Assembly: GCA_016219425.1 (NCBI GenBank)
Contig: JACRNB010000002.1
Span: forward strand, 189,055 to 253,054
Length of the DNA stretch: 64,000 nt
DNA from: Betaproteobacteria bacterium
GTDB taxonomy: Bacteria; Pseudomonadota; Gammaproteobacteria; Burkholderiales; Thiobacillaceae
Direction of reading: 5' to 3'
This document shows, piece by piece, positions 35,526 through 43,669 of the stretch. Every line of letters begins with the position of its first letter. Positions within the stretch are counted from its first letter, which is position 1. The position numbers were made by a program, and so were the translations under genes. The notes beneath the pieces are model-generated. The model worked only from the letters and a program-made list of their open reading frames with translations, did no database searches and was not told the origin of the DNA.

Positions 35526-36527
35526 ATGAAACTGCATACCCTGATGGCCGGCCTGGTAGCCGCCTTTGTCTCGTTCGGCGCTTTGGCCGACCCCATCGTG
35601 ATCAAGTTCAGCCATGTGGTGGCGGTGGATACGCCCAAGGGCAACGCTGCGGAATATTTCAAGAAGCGCGCCGAGGCTCTGACGCGCGGCAAGGTGAAGG
35701 TGGAGGTGTACGCCAACAGCACCCTGTACAAGGACAAGGAGGAGATGGAAGCCCTCCAGATTGGCGCGGTGCAGATGCTGGCGCCGTCCCTGGCCAAGTT
35801 CGGGCCGCTGGGCATCAAGGAATTCGAGGTGTTCGATCTGCCCTATATCTTTGATGACTACGCCGATCTACATAAGGTCACACAAGGCCCCACCGGTCGC
35901 ATGTTGCTGGACAAACTGGAGGCCAAGGGCATACGCGGCCTGTCCTACTGGGATAACGGGTTCAAGTCCTTCTCCGCCAACAAGCCTTTGCGCACGCCGG
36001 AGGACTTCCGCGGCCTGAAGATGCGCATCCAGTCTTCCAAGGTGCTGGACGCGCAAATGCGCGCCCTGGGCGCGTTGCCCCAGGTGATGGCCTTCTCCGA
36101 GGTGTATCAGGCACTGCAAACCGGCGTGGTGGACGGCACCGAGAACCCCATCTCCAACCTCTACACCCAGAAGATGCATGAGGTGCAGAAGCACCTGTCC
36201 CTCACCAACCACGGCTATCTGGGCTATGCGGTGATCACCAACAAGAAGTTCTGGGATGGCCTGCCGGCGGATATTCGCGGCCAACTGGAAGTGGCCATGA
36301 AGGAATCCACCAACTACGCCAACTTCATCGCCAAGCAGGAGAACGACGAGGCCCTGGAAAAGGTGAAGAAGGCCGGCAAAACCACGGTCTACACACCCAA
36401 TGCCGCCGAGAAGCTGGCCATGAAGAAGGCGCTGGTGAAGGTGCATGAAAAGATGGATGACCGCGTGGGCATGCCCTTGGTGCAGTCCATCTACAAGGAA
36501 ACCGGGTTCGATCCTTCGAAGTTGTAA
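35526..36527 (+). CDS. dctP: TRAP transporter substrate-binding protein DctP
   Basis: A 333-residue periplasmic solute receptor. The signal peptide MKLHTLMAGLVAAFVSFGALA is likely cleaved before DPIVIKFSHV. Family blocks are FKKRAEALTRGKVKVEVYANSTLYKDKEEMEALQ, KGIRGLSYWDNGFKSFSANKPLRTPEDFRGLKMRIQSSKV (carrying the carboxylate-binding Arg) and GVVDGTENPISNL. AAGGAG sits at good spacing before the ATG. It starts a dctPQM operon divergent from the peroxidase-signalling operon. The DctP type suggests a C4-dicarboxylate such as succinate, fumarate or malate, which fits the adjacent sdh genes. Confidence 0.94.
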   Translation: MKLHTLMAGLVAAFVSFGALADPIVIKFSHVVAVDTPKGNAAEYFKKRAEALTRGKVKVEVYANSTLYKDKEEMEALQIGAVQMLAPSLAKFGPLGIKEFEVFDLPYIFDDYADLHKVTQGPTGRMLLDKLEAKGIRGLSYWDNGFKSFSANKPLRTPEDFRGLKMRIQSSKVLDAQMRALGALPQVMAFSEVYQALQTGVVDGTENPISNLYTQKMHEVQKHLSLTNHGYLGYAVITNKKFWDGLPADIRGQLEVAMKESTNYANFIAKQENDEALEKVKKAGKTTVYTPNAAEKLAMKKALVKVHEKMDDRVGMPLVQSIYKETGFDPSKL

Positions 36528-36538
36528 GGCGCGGCATT

Positions 36539-36566
36539 CGTCATTCCCGCACTGGCGGGAATGACG
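36539..36566. repeat. Hairpin between dctP and dctQ
   Basis: Reads cgtcattcccgc-actg-gcgggaatgacg, a perfect 12-bp stem, followed by gtttcgttt. It may protect dctP mRNA or damp transcription into dctQM, giving more binding protein than permease (inference). Same family as 41319 and 53808. Confidence 0.8.
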
Positions 36567-36603
36567 GTTTCGTTTCTCCATCGAACGCCCACGGGAGCCG
36601 CAC

Positions 36604-37320
36604 ATGTTCATGAGAGCCCTTGACCGCCTGGAGGAGATCTTCATCTCCTTCCTCATGGGCGGCGCCACCCTCATCATCTTTGTGGCGGTCCTCCACCGCT
36701 ACCTGGCGAGCGCCAACCTGCCCATCCCCGAGTTGCAGGACTGGCTGCTGCAACTGGATCTGTCCTGGGCTCAGGAACTCACCATCATCATGTTCGTGTG
36801 GATGGCCAAGTTCGGCGCCGCGTATGGCGTGCGCACCGGCATCCATGTCGGCGTGGACGTGCTCATCAATCGCCTGAACGACCGCAATCGCGGGCGATTC
36901 ATCCTGTTCGGGCTGTCTGCGGGGGCCTTTTTTACCGGCATCGTCGCCATCATGGGCGGCTACTTCGTGTGGGAGAACGGCGCTCACTACGCCTTCTACA
37001 CCTGGCTGCACCTGGACATGACAGACCTGACCGAAGGCCCCACCACGCCGGACCTGGAAATGCCCACCTGGATGGTCTACTCCGCCATTCCTCTGGGCTC
37101 CGGCCTGATGTGCTTTCGTTTTTTGCAGGTGGCCGTGAACTTCTGGCGCACCGGCGAACTGCCCCACCACGACCACGGCCACGTCGCGGGCCTGGAGGAC
37201 GATGAAGAGGAAGGGCCGCCCAAACCGGGCGAGGAGGACCGCATCTACCGCATGAATGACGGCCTGCATCCCCATAGCGTCACCCCTCCCCCTGCGGATG
37301 ATCAGGGAGAGCGCAAATGA
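36604..37320 (+). CDS. dctQ: TRAP transporter small permease DctQ
   Basis: A 238-residue four-helix membrane subunit. Helices are visible in FLMGGATLIIFVAVLHRY, ELTIIMFVWMAKFGAAYGVRTG, ILFGLSAGAFFTGIVAIMGG and MVYSAIPLGSGLMCFRFLQVAVNF. The family motif WAQELTIIMFVWMAKFGAA-G is present. A hydrophilic acidic tail of about 60 residues follows the last helix, longer than usual, rich in Glu/Asp/Pro/His. Its stop overlaps the dctM start by ATGA. Confidence 0.92.
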   Translation: MFMRALDRLEEIFISFLMGGATLIIFVAVLHRYLASANLPIPELQDWLLQLDLSWAQELTIIMFVWMAKFGAAYGVRTGIHVGVDVLINRLNDRNRGRFILFGLSAGAFFTGIVAIMGGYFVWENGAHYAFYTWLHLDMTDLTEGPTTPDLEMPTWMVYSAIPLGSGLMCFRFLQVAVNFWRTGELPHHDHGHVAGLEDDEEEGPPKPGEEDRIYRMNDGLHPHSVTPPPADDQGERK

Positions 37321-38603
37321 GCACCCTCATCATCTTCACCCTGCTGGTGGCGCTCATGCTCACCGGCATGCCCATCTCCATCTCCCTGGGCCTGACCGTG
37401 CTGGCCTTTCTCTACACCCTGACTCAGGTGCCCATCGAATCGGTGGCCTTGAAGCTGTTCACCGGCATCGAGAAGTTCGAGATCATGGCCATTCCGTTCT
37501 TCATCCTGGCCGGCAACTTCCTGACTCACGGCGGGGTGGCGCGACGCATGATCCGTTTCGCCACCTCCATGGTGGGGCACTGGCATGGCGGCCTGGGCCT
37601 GGGCGGCGTGCTGGCCTGCGCCTTGTTCGCGGCGGTGTCCGGCTCCAGCCCGGCGACGGTGGTGGCCATTGGCTCCATCCTGTTGCCGGCCATGGTCAAG
37701 GCGGGTTTTCCCAAGCGTTTCGGCGCGGGGGTGATCACCACTTCGGGCGCGCTGGGCATCCTCATCCCGCCATCCATCGTCATGGTCATGTACTCGGTCT
37801 CCACCAACACCTCGGTGGGGGCGCTGTTCATGGCCGGGGTGCTGCCGGGCTTGGTGCTGGCCACCATGCTGGGCCTGACCACCTGGTACCGGGCGCGCCA
37901 CAACAACTATCCGCGCCAGCCCAAGGCCAGCTTCGCCGAGCGCCTCAAGGCTTTTCGCGAGAGCGTGTGGGGACTGTTGCTGATCCTGGTGGTGATGGGC
38001 GGCATCTACACCGGCATGTTCACCCCCACCGAGGCGGCGGCCATGAGTGCGGTGTACGCCTTCCTGGTGGCCGTGTTCGTGTATCGGGATCTGGGTCTGA
38101 AGGATGTGCCCACGGTGCTGCTCAAGTCCGCCAACATGAGCGCGATGCTGCTTTACATCATCACCAACGCGGTGCTGTTCTCCTTCCTCATGACGCACGA
38201 GAACATCCCGCAGGAGATGGCGGACTGGATGCTGGGGCAGGGCCTGGGGATGATCGGCTTCCTGGTCATCGCCAACATCCTGCTGCTGCTGGCGGGCAAC
38301 TTCATGGAACCCTCGTCCATCGTGCTGATTCTGGCGCCCATCCTGTTCCCCATCGCCATCAAGCTGGGCATCGACCCGGTGCACTTCGGCATCATCATGG
38401 TGGTGAACATGGAGGTGGGCATGTGCCATCCGCCCGTGGGCCTCAACCTCTATGTGGCGAGCGGCATCACCAAAATGGGCATCACCGAACTGACCATCGC
38501 CGTGTGGCCATGGCTGCTCACCATGCTCACCTTCCTGATCCTGGTGACGTATTGGCCGACGCTGAGCCTGTGGCTGCCGCGCTATCTCGGGATGGTGTCG
38601 TGA
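37317..38603 (+). CDS. dctM: TRAP transporter large permease DctM
   Basis: A 428-residue ion-driven permease with about 12 membrane segments. Diagnostic stretches are TGMPISISLGLTVLAFLY, FEIMAIPFFILAGNFLTHGGVARRM, ALFAAVSGSSPATVVAIGSI, FGAGVITTSGALGILIPPSIVMVMY and MEVGMCHPPVGLNLYVASG. It is translationally coupled to dctQ and completes the uptake system. After its stop the intergenic gap holds a short C/T-G/A hairpin and then the sdh operon. Confidence 0.94.
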   Translation: MSTLIIFTLLVALMLTGMPISISLGLTVLAFLYTLTQVPIESVALKLFTGIEKFEIMAIPFFILAGNFLTHGGVARRMIRFATSMVGHWHGGLGLGGVLACALFAAVSGSSPATVVAIGSILLPAMVKAGFPKRFGAGVITTSGALGILIPPSIVMVMYSVSTNTSVGALFMAGVLPGLVLATMLGLTTWYRARHNNYPRQPKASFAERLKAFRESVWGLLLILVVMGGIYTGMFTPTEAAAMSAVYAFLVAVFVYRDLGLKDVPTVLLKSANMSAMLLYIITNAVLFSFLMTHENIPQEMADWMLGQGLGMIGFLVIANILLLLAGNFMEPSSIVLILAPILFPIAIKLGIDPVHFGIIMVVNMEVGMCHPPVGLNLYVASGITKMGITELTIAVWPWLLTMLTFLILVTYWPTLSLWLPRYLGMVS

Positions 38604-38605
38604 GC

Positions 38606-38634
38606 GTTCTCCCTTCCCCTTGAGGGGGAGGGGC
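38606..38634. repeat. Short hairpin after dctM
   Basis: The sequence ctcccttccccttgaggggg pairs partly with itself (ccccttgagggg) and resembles fragments of the GC-rich element family. It lies between dctM and sdhC and could end dct transcription; no T-run is present. Confidence 0.45.
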
Positions 38635-38721
38635 TCAAAGTGAGGTTGATTGTGCAGTGCAAGAGGGGTTTAATGCGCTGCACAACAAATCGGCGCCCTG
38701 ACCCGATTGAGAGGATGGAGA

Positions 38722-39099
38722 ATGAAGCCTGAGCGTCCATATTTCCTGGATCTTGCGGTCCTCCGCCTGCCCATAGGCGGCATGGTTTCCATATTGCACC
38801 GCATCAGCGGCGCGTTCCTTGCCCTGTCCGTTCCCTGTCTGCTCTATGCATTTTCCCTCTCGCTGAGTTCCGAGGCGGGTTACGCGCGGGTCAGCGGCTG
38901 GCTGGGTGGATTCTTCGGCTGGGTGCTGTCCATGGGCGCGATCTGGGCCCTGCTGCATCACCTGCTGGCGGGTCTGCGCCACCTGGGTTTGGACCTGGGC
39001 CTGGGCGAAGAAAAGGCGGTTGCCCGCCAGACGGCCTGGATTGCCCTGCTGGCAGCGGCGGGCATCACCGCCCTGATCGCCCTGGGGAGGCTGTCATGA
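38722..39099 (+). CDS. sdhC: Succinate dehydrogenase cytochrome b subunit
   Basis: A 125-residue haem-b membrane anchor of complex II. The N-terminal MKPERPYFLDLAVLRLPIGGMVSILHRISGAFLAL contains the quinone-site Ser and Arg (SILHRISG), and HHLLAGLRHLGLDLGLG provides the haem ligand His. Three membrane segments are visible. Start 38722 follows GGAG. It overlaps sdhD by ATGA. Confidence 0.95.
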   Translation: MKPERPYFLDLAVLRLPIGGMVSILHRISGAFLALSVPCLLYAFSLSLSSEAGYARVSGWLGGFFGWVLSMGAIWALLHHLLAGLRHLGLDLGLGEEKAVARQTAWIALLAAAGITALIALGRLS

Positions 39100-39452
39100 G
39101 CGCATCAAGAGTCGTGGGCGGCGCCCATCGCGGCCTGGATATGTGGCTGCTGCAACGCGCCAGCGCGGTCTATATGGCCTTGTTCCTGGTGTATTTCCTG
39201 GTGGTGATGCTGGCGGCCCCGGCTCTGGATTACGCCGGCTGGCGCGGCCTGTTTCTGCCTGTGGGCATGAAGGTGGCGAGCCTGCTGTTTGTGGTCTCCC
39301 TGCTGACGCATGCCTGGATCGGCCTGCGTGAAATCTTTATGGATTACCTCCACTGTGAGCGCTGCCTGTTGGCGCGTCTGGGCCTGTATTTCGCCTGCGC
39401 CGCCCTCTATCTGGGCTGTCTGGTGTGGACTGTGGACATCCTGTGGCGGTAG
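39096..39452 (+). CDS. sdhD: Succinate dehydrogenase membrane anchor subunit
   Basis: A 118-residue second anchor with three membrane segments. HRGLDMWLLQRASAVYMALFLVYFLV at the N-terminus, then SLLTHAWIGLREIFMDYL with the haem/quinone-site His and Asp, are family hallmarks. It overlaps sdhC. The TAG stop (39450-39452) lies inside a palindromic repeat, so the C-terminus may be set by that element. Confidence 0.93.
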   Translation: MSASRVVGGAHRGLDMWLLQRASAVYMALFLVYFLVVMLAAPALDYAGWRGLFLPVGMKVASLLFVVSLLTHAWIGLREIFMDYLHCERCLLARLGLYFACAALYLGCLVWTVDILWR

Positions 39453-39519
39453 GAGCCCGGCTTGGCCGGGCGGTAGCCGGCTCGCGTTCCCTGATCGCCC
39501 GGCGCAGCCGGGCTCCTAC
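39449..39519. repeat. Palindrome between sdhD and sdhA
   Basis: Begins gtaggagcccggcttggccg and ends gcagccgggctcctac, with inner ccgggcg/cgcccgg pairing. Same family as 18895-18961 and 56195. It includes the sdhD stop. Confidence 0.85.
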
Positions 39520-39548
39520 AGGGCCGTCGCAACAACTGGAGCGTTACC

Positions 39549-41309
39549 GTGATTCCCAAGCGAACCTTTGATGCCGTCATCATCGGCGGCGGCGGCGCCG
39601 GCCTGCGGGCGGCCCTGCAACTGGCCGAGGCCAATCTCAAGGTGGCCTTGATCTCCAAGGTGTTTCCCACCCGCTCCCATACCGTTTCCGCCCAGGGCGG
39701 CATCACGGCGGCCCTGGCCAACGTGTCGGACGACAACTGGCACTGGCACATGTACGACACGGTGAAGGGCTCTGACTACCTGGGCGACCAGGACGCCATC
39801 GAGTTCATGTGCCGCAACGCCGCCAGCGCCGTGTACGAGCTGGAGCACATGGGCCTGCCGTTCTCGCGTCTGGATAACGGAAAAATTTATCAGCGCCCGT
39901 TCGGCGGCCAGTCGCAGAACTACGGCGGCGAGCAGGCCATTCGCACCTGCGCTGCCGCCGACCGCACCGGGCACGCCCTGCTGCACACCCTGTACCAGCG
40001 CAACATCGCCGCGCGCACCCAGTTTTTCGATGAGTTTTTCGCCCTGGACCTGATGCGGGACGAGGAGGGCGTCATCACCGGCGTCACCGCTCTGGAGATC
40101 GAGACCGGACAGCCCTGGCTGTTCGAGGCGCGCGCCACCTTGCTGGCCACCGGCGGCGCCTGCCGCATCTTTCGCCACTCCACCAACGCCCACATCAACA
40201 CGGGCGACGGTCTGGGCATGGTGTTGCGCGCGGGGCTGCCGCTGGAAGACATGGAGTTCTGGCAGTTCCACCCCACCGGCATCCCCGAGGTGGGCAGCCT
40301 GATCTCGGAAGGGGTGCGCGGGGAGGGCGGTTTTCTGGTGAACAAGGAGGGCGAGAAGTTCATGTCCCGCTACGCCCCCAACGCCAAGGATCTGGCTTCG
40401 CGTGATGTGGTGGCCCGTTCCATCGCCCAGGAGATTCGCGCCGGACGCGGCTGCGGCCCGCATGGCGATTACGTCCACCTCAAGATCGAGCACCTGGGGG
40501 CGGAGATGATCAAGGCGCGCCTGCCGGGCATCCGCGAGCTGTCCATGCAGTTCGCCGGGGCCGACCCCATCACCGATCCCATTCCGGTAACCCCCACCGC
40601 CCACTACATGATGGGCGGCATCCCCAGCAACATGCACGGTCAGGTGGTGGCCCCGGTGCGCACCGGCCCGGAGGAGGCGACCCCCGGCCTCTACGCCGTG
40701 GGCGAGTGCGCCTGCGTGTCGGTGCACGGGGCCAACCGCCTGGGCGGCAATTCGCTGCTGGATCTGGTGGTGTTCGGGCGCGCCGCCGGCATGCACATGA
40801 TCGAGTACCTGCGCGAGAACCCCATCCCGCGCCCCATGCCCCAGGAGCAGGTGGACAAGTCTCTGGCCCGGCTGGCGCGCTGGGACAAGAAGGCGGGTTC
40901 TGAAACCGTGGCCGGCCTGCGCGCGGCGATGCAGAAGATCATGCAGGACCACTGCGGGGTGTACCGCACCGAGGCCTTGCTCAAGGAAGGCCTGGAGTTG
41001 CTGGATCAGGTGGAGGCGCGTCTGCCGGATGCGGCCTTGTCCGACCATAGCCGCATGTTCAACACGGCGCGCCTGGAGGCCCTGGAGCTGGAAAACCTGA
41101 TGCCCATCGCGCGCGCCACGCTGGTTTCCGCCCTGGCGCGCAGCGAGAGCCGGGGGGCGCATACCCGGGAAGACCACCCGAAGCGGGATGACGACCACTG
41201 GTTGCGCCACACCCTGTATTTCCGTGCAGGGGACCAACTGGACTACAAGCCGGTGCGTCTCAAGCCCCTGACCGTGGAGACCTTCCAGCCGAAGGAAAGG
41301 ACGTATTGA
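39549..41309 (+). CDS. sdhA: Succinate dehydrogenase flavoprotein subunit
   Basis: A 586-residue FAD subunit oxidising succinate to fumarate. The FAD-binding loop [18 protein letters not shown] is followed by the covalent-FAD His (H44 in [11 protein letters not shown]). Catalytic segments include [29 protein letters not shown] and HYMMGGIP, and [26 protein letters not shown] closes the FAD domain. It begins with GTG at 39549, after GGAG; no better ATG fits the family N-terminus. Palindromes precede and follow the gene. Confidence 0.96.
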   Translation: MIPKRTFDAVIIGGGGAGLRAALQLAEANLKVALISKVFPTRSHTVSAQGGITAALANVSDDNWHWHMYDTVKGSDYLGDQDAIEFMCRNAASAVYELEHMGLPFSRLDNGKIYQRPFGGQSQNYGGEQAIRTCAAADRTGHALLHTLYQRNIAARTQFFDEFFALDLMRDEEGVITGVTALEIETGQPWLFEARATLLATGGACRIFRHSTNAHINTGDGLGMVLRAGLPLEDMEFWQFHPTGIPEVGSLISEGVRGEGGFLVNKEGEKFMSRYAPNAKDLASRDVVARSIAQEIRAGRGCGPHGDYVHLKIEHLGAEMIKARLPGIRELSMQFAGADPITDPIPVTPTAHYMMGGIPSNMHGQVVAPVRTGPEEATPGLYAVGECACVSVHGANRLGGNSLLDLVVFGRAAGMHMIEYLRENPIPRPMPQEQVDKSLARLARWDKKAGSETVAGLRAAMQKIMQDHCGVYRTEALLKEGLELLDQVEARLPDAALSDHSRMFNTARLEALELENLMPIARATLVSALARSESRGAHTREDHPKRDDDHWLRHTLYFRAGDQLDYKPVRLKPLTVETFQPKERTY

Positions 41310-41318
41310 TGGGGGCCC

Positions 41319-41390
41319 GTCATTCCCGCGCAAGCGGGAATCCACTCTGTCCATCTGATTTCTCTGGATTCCCGCTTGCGCGGGAGTGAC
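41319..41390. repeat. Palindrome between sdhA and sdhB
   Basis: Reads gtcattcccgcgcaagcggg ... cccgcttgcgcgggagtgac, with aatcca/tggatt pairing inward. Same family as 36539 and 53808. It fills most of the 96-base gap in the operon. Confidence 0.85.
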
Positions 41391-41405
41391 GAAAGAGGGA
41401 AACGC

Positions 41406-42104
41406 ATGAAATTCCGTATCTATCGCTACGACCCCGAATCCGGCAAAGCGCCGTTCATGCAGGACTTCGAACTGGATTTCGACCCGCAGGGCAAGAAGGT
41501 GCTGGACGCCCTCATCGCGATCAAGGACACCCTGGACGACAGCCTCGCCTTCCGCCGCTCCTGCCGCGAGGGGGTGTGCGGCTCCGACGGTTTCAACGTC
41601 AATGGCAAGAACGTGTTGGCCTGCGTCACCGCCCTGGAGGGGCTGAAAGAACCCATCGAGATCCGCCCCCTACCGCGCCTGGGCGTGATCCGCGACCTGA
41701 TTGTGGACATGGCCCAGTTCTATCAGCACTACCGGGCGGTGAAGCCCTACCTCATCAACCTGGACCCGGAGCCGGAGAACGAGCGCCTGCAATCCCCCGA
41801 GCAACGGGCGGAACTGGATGGCCTGTGGGAATGCATCCTGTGCGGTTGCTGCACCACCGCCTGTCCTTCGTTCTGGTGGAATCCGGAACGTTTTCTTGGC
41901 CCCGCCGCCCTCATGCAGGGCTACCGTTTCATCGCCGACAGCCGCGATCAGGCTACCGACGAACGCCTGGATTTCCTGGAAGACCCGTACCGCCTGTTCC
42001 GCTGCCACGGCATCATGAACTGCGTGGAGGTCTGCCCCAAAGGGTTGAACCCCACCGCCGCCATCGGCAAAATCAAGTCACTCCTCGTGAAACGGGCGCT
42101 GTGA
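41406..42104 (+). CDS. sdhB: Succinate dehydrogenase iron-sulfur subunit
   Basis: A 232-residue electron-transfer subunit with three clusters. The N-terminal ferredoxin domain contains CREGVCGSDGFNVNGKNVLAC for [2Fe-2S]. The C-terminal domain has CILCGCCTTACPSFWW and CHGIMNCVEVCPKGLNP for [4Fe-4S] and [3Fe-4S]. Start 41406 (MKFRIYRYDPE) follows GAGGGA. All ligands appear intact. Confidence 0.96.
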   Translation: MKFRIYRYDPESGKAPFMQDFELDFDPQGKKVLDALIAIKDTLDDSLAFRRSCREGVCGSDGFNVNGKNVLACVTALEGLKEPIEIRPLPRLGVIRDLIVDMAQFYQHYRAVKPYLINLDPEPENERLQSPEQRAELDGLWECILCGCCTTACPSFWWNPERFLGPAALMQGYRFIADSRDQATDERLDFLEDPYRLFRCHGIMNCVEVCPKGLNPTAAIGKIKSLLVKRAL

Positions 42105-42124
42105 CTGGGGTTTCAGGGCATGAG

Positions 42125-42364
42125 ATGACCCCGGGCCGGCTCCGCTGGCTATGTCGGCGCGGCATGTTGGAATTGGATGCCTGGTTGTCCGGCTACCTCG
42201 ATACCCGCTACCCCGCCGCCTCGCCCCGGTTGCAAGCCGATTTTGCCGCCCTGCTGGCGCAGGACGACATGTCGCTGTACGACTGGCTCACGGGGGAAGG
42301 CGTCCCGCCGGAATCCTTCCGTGCGGTGGTTGCAGCCATCCGAACCTACAGGATCCCGTCATGA
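42125..42364 (+). CDS. sdhE: SDH flavinylation/assembly factor SdhE
   Basis: A 79-residue helper that promotes covalent FAD attachment to Sdh[23 protein letters not shown] carries the RGM-E motif that contacts the flavoprotein, and [15 protein letters not shown] completes the helical fold. The stop overlaps the gltA ATG (ATGA). Its place right after sdhB is typical. Confidence 0.93.
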   Translation: MTPGRLRWLCRRGMLELDAWLSGYLDTRYPAASPRLQADFAALLAQDDMSLYDWLTGEGVPPESFRAVVAAIRTYRIPS

Positions 42365-43650
42365 CCCCGCCCAAAGCCGTCCTCACCGTCGCCGATAAAT
42401 CCATTGAACTGCCCGTGCTGGAGGGCGCACTGGGCCCCAATGTGGTGGACACCCGCACCCTGGGCGCCGGCGGCCTGTTCACCTACGACCCCGGCTTTCT
42501 TTCCACCGCGAGTTGCACCTCCAGCATCACCTTCATCGACGGCGATGCCGGGCTGCTCTACTACCGGGGCTATCCCATCGAGCAACTGGCGGAGCGTTCC
42601 GATTTTCTGGAGACCGCCTATCTGCTCTGGTACGGCGAACTGCCCAACTCGGATCAGCGCAAGCAGTTCGAGGCCGGGGTGATGCGCCACACCATGCTGC
42701 ACGATCAGATGCTGTCGCTCTACAAGGGCTTCCGGCGCGACGCCCACCCGATGGCGGTGATGGTGTCCATCATCGGCGCCATGGCGGCGTTCTATCCGGA
42801 AAGCAGCGATGTGGGCGACGCCCATGAGCGGGAGATCTCGATGTTCCGCCTGCTGGCCAAGGTGCCCACGGTGGCGGCCTGGTCCTACAAGTACAACCGG
42901 GGCGAACCCTTCATCTACCCGCAGAACGGCATGGGCTACGCGGAGAACTTCCTGCACATGCTGCACGCGACCCCGTGCGAGCCGTATGAACCCAGCCCGG
43001 TGCTGGCGCGGGCGCTGGATCGCATCTTCATCCTGCATGCCGACCACGAGCAGAACGCCTCCACCTCCACGGTGCGCATGGCCGGTTCCAGCTATGCCAA
43101 CCCGTTCGCCTGCATCGCCGCCGGCACCGCCTGCCTGTGGGGGCCGCTGCATGGCGGCGCCAATGAGGCGGTGCTGAAGATGCTGGCGCAGATTGGCGAT
43201 GTCTCCCGCATCGGCGAATTTGTCGCCAAGGCCAAGGACAAATCTTCCGGATTCAAGCTCATGGGCTTCGGCCATCGCGTCTACAAAAACATGGACCCGC
43301 GCGCGGCGATCATGCGTCAGACCTGCCATGAGGTGCTGGATGAACTGGGCCTGCACGATGACCCCATGTTCAAGATCGCCCTCAAGCTGGAACAGATCGC
43401 GCTGGAAGACGAGTACTTCATCCAGAAGCGCCTGTACCCGAACGTGGATTTTTATTCCGGCATCGTCCTGCGCGCCCTGGGCATCCCCACCTCGATGTTC
43501 ACCGCCATCTTCGCCCTGGCGCGCACGGCGGGCTGGATCGCGCAATGGGGCGAGATGGTGGCCAACCCGGCGCACAAGATCGCTCGCCCGCGCCAGCTTT
43601 ACACCGGACTGCAACGCCGGGAGTTCGTGCCCGTGGCGTTGCGGGAATGA
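42361..43650 (+). CDS. gltA: Type II citrate synthase
   Basis: A 429-residue hexameric-type citrate synthase. Markers are the N-terminal beta domain, [22 protein letters not shown], the catalytic His in [44 protein letters not shown], and the Asp in [13 protein letters not shown]. The start at 42361 overlaps sdhE, so the gene is expressed with complex II. It feeds citrate into the TCA cycle. Confidence 0.96.
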   Translation: MTPPKAVLTVADKSIELPVLEGALGPNVVDTRTLGAGGLFTYDPGFLSTASCTSSITFIDGDAGLLYYRGYPIEQLAERSDFLETAYLLWYGELPNSDQRKQFEAGVMRHTMLHDQMLSLYKGFRRDAHPMAVMVSIIGAMAAFYPESSDVGDAHEREISMFRLLAKVPTVAAWSYKYNRGEPFIYPQNGMGYAENFLHMLHATPCEPYEPSPVLARALDRIFILHADHEQNASTSTVRMAGSSYANPFACIAAGTACLWGPLHGGANEAVLKMLAQIGDVSRIGEFVAKAKDKSSGFKLMGFGHRVYKNMDPRAAIMRQTCHEVLDELGLHDDPMFKIALKLEQIALEDEYFIQKRLYPNVDFYSGIVLRALGIPTSMFTAIFALARTAGWIAQWGEMVANPAHKIARPRQLYTGLQRREFVPVALRE

Positions 43651-43669
43651 CGGGTCGTCTGGAGGAGCC

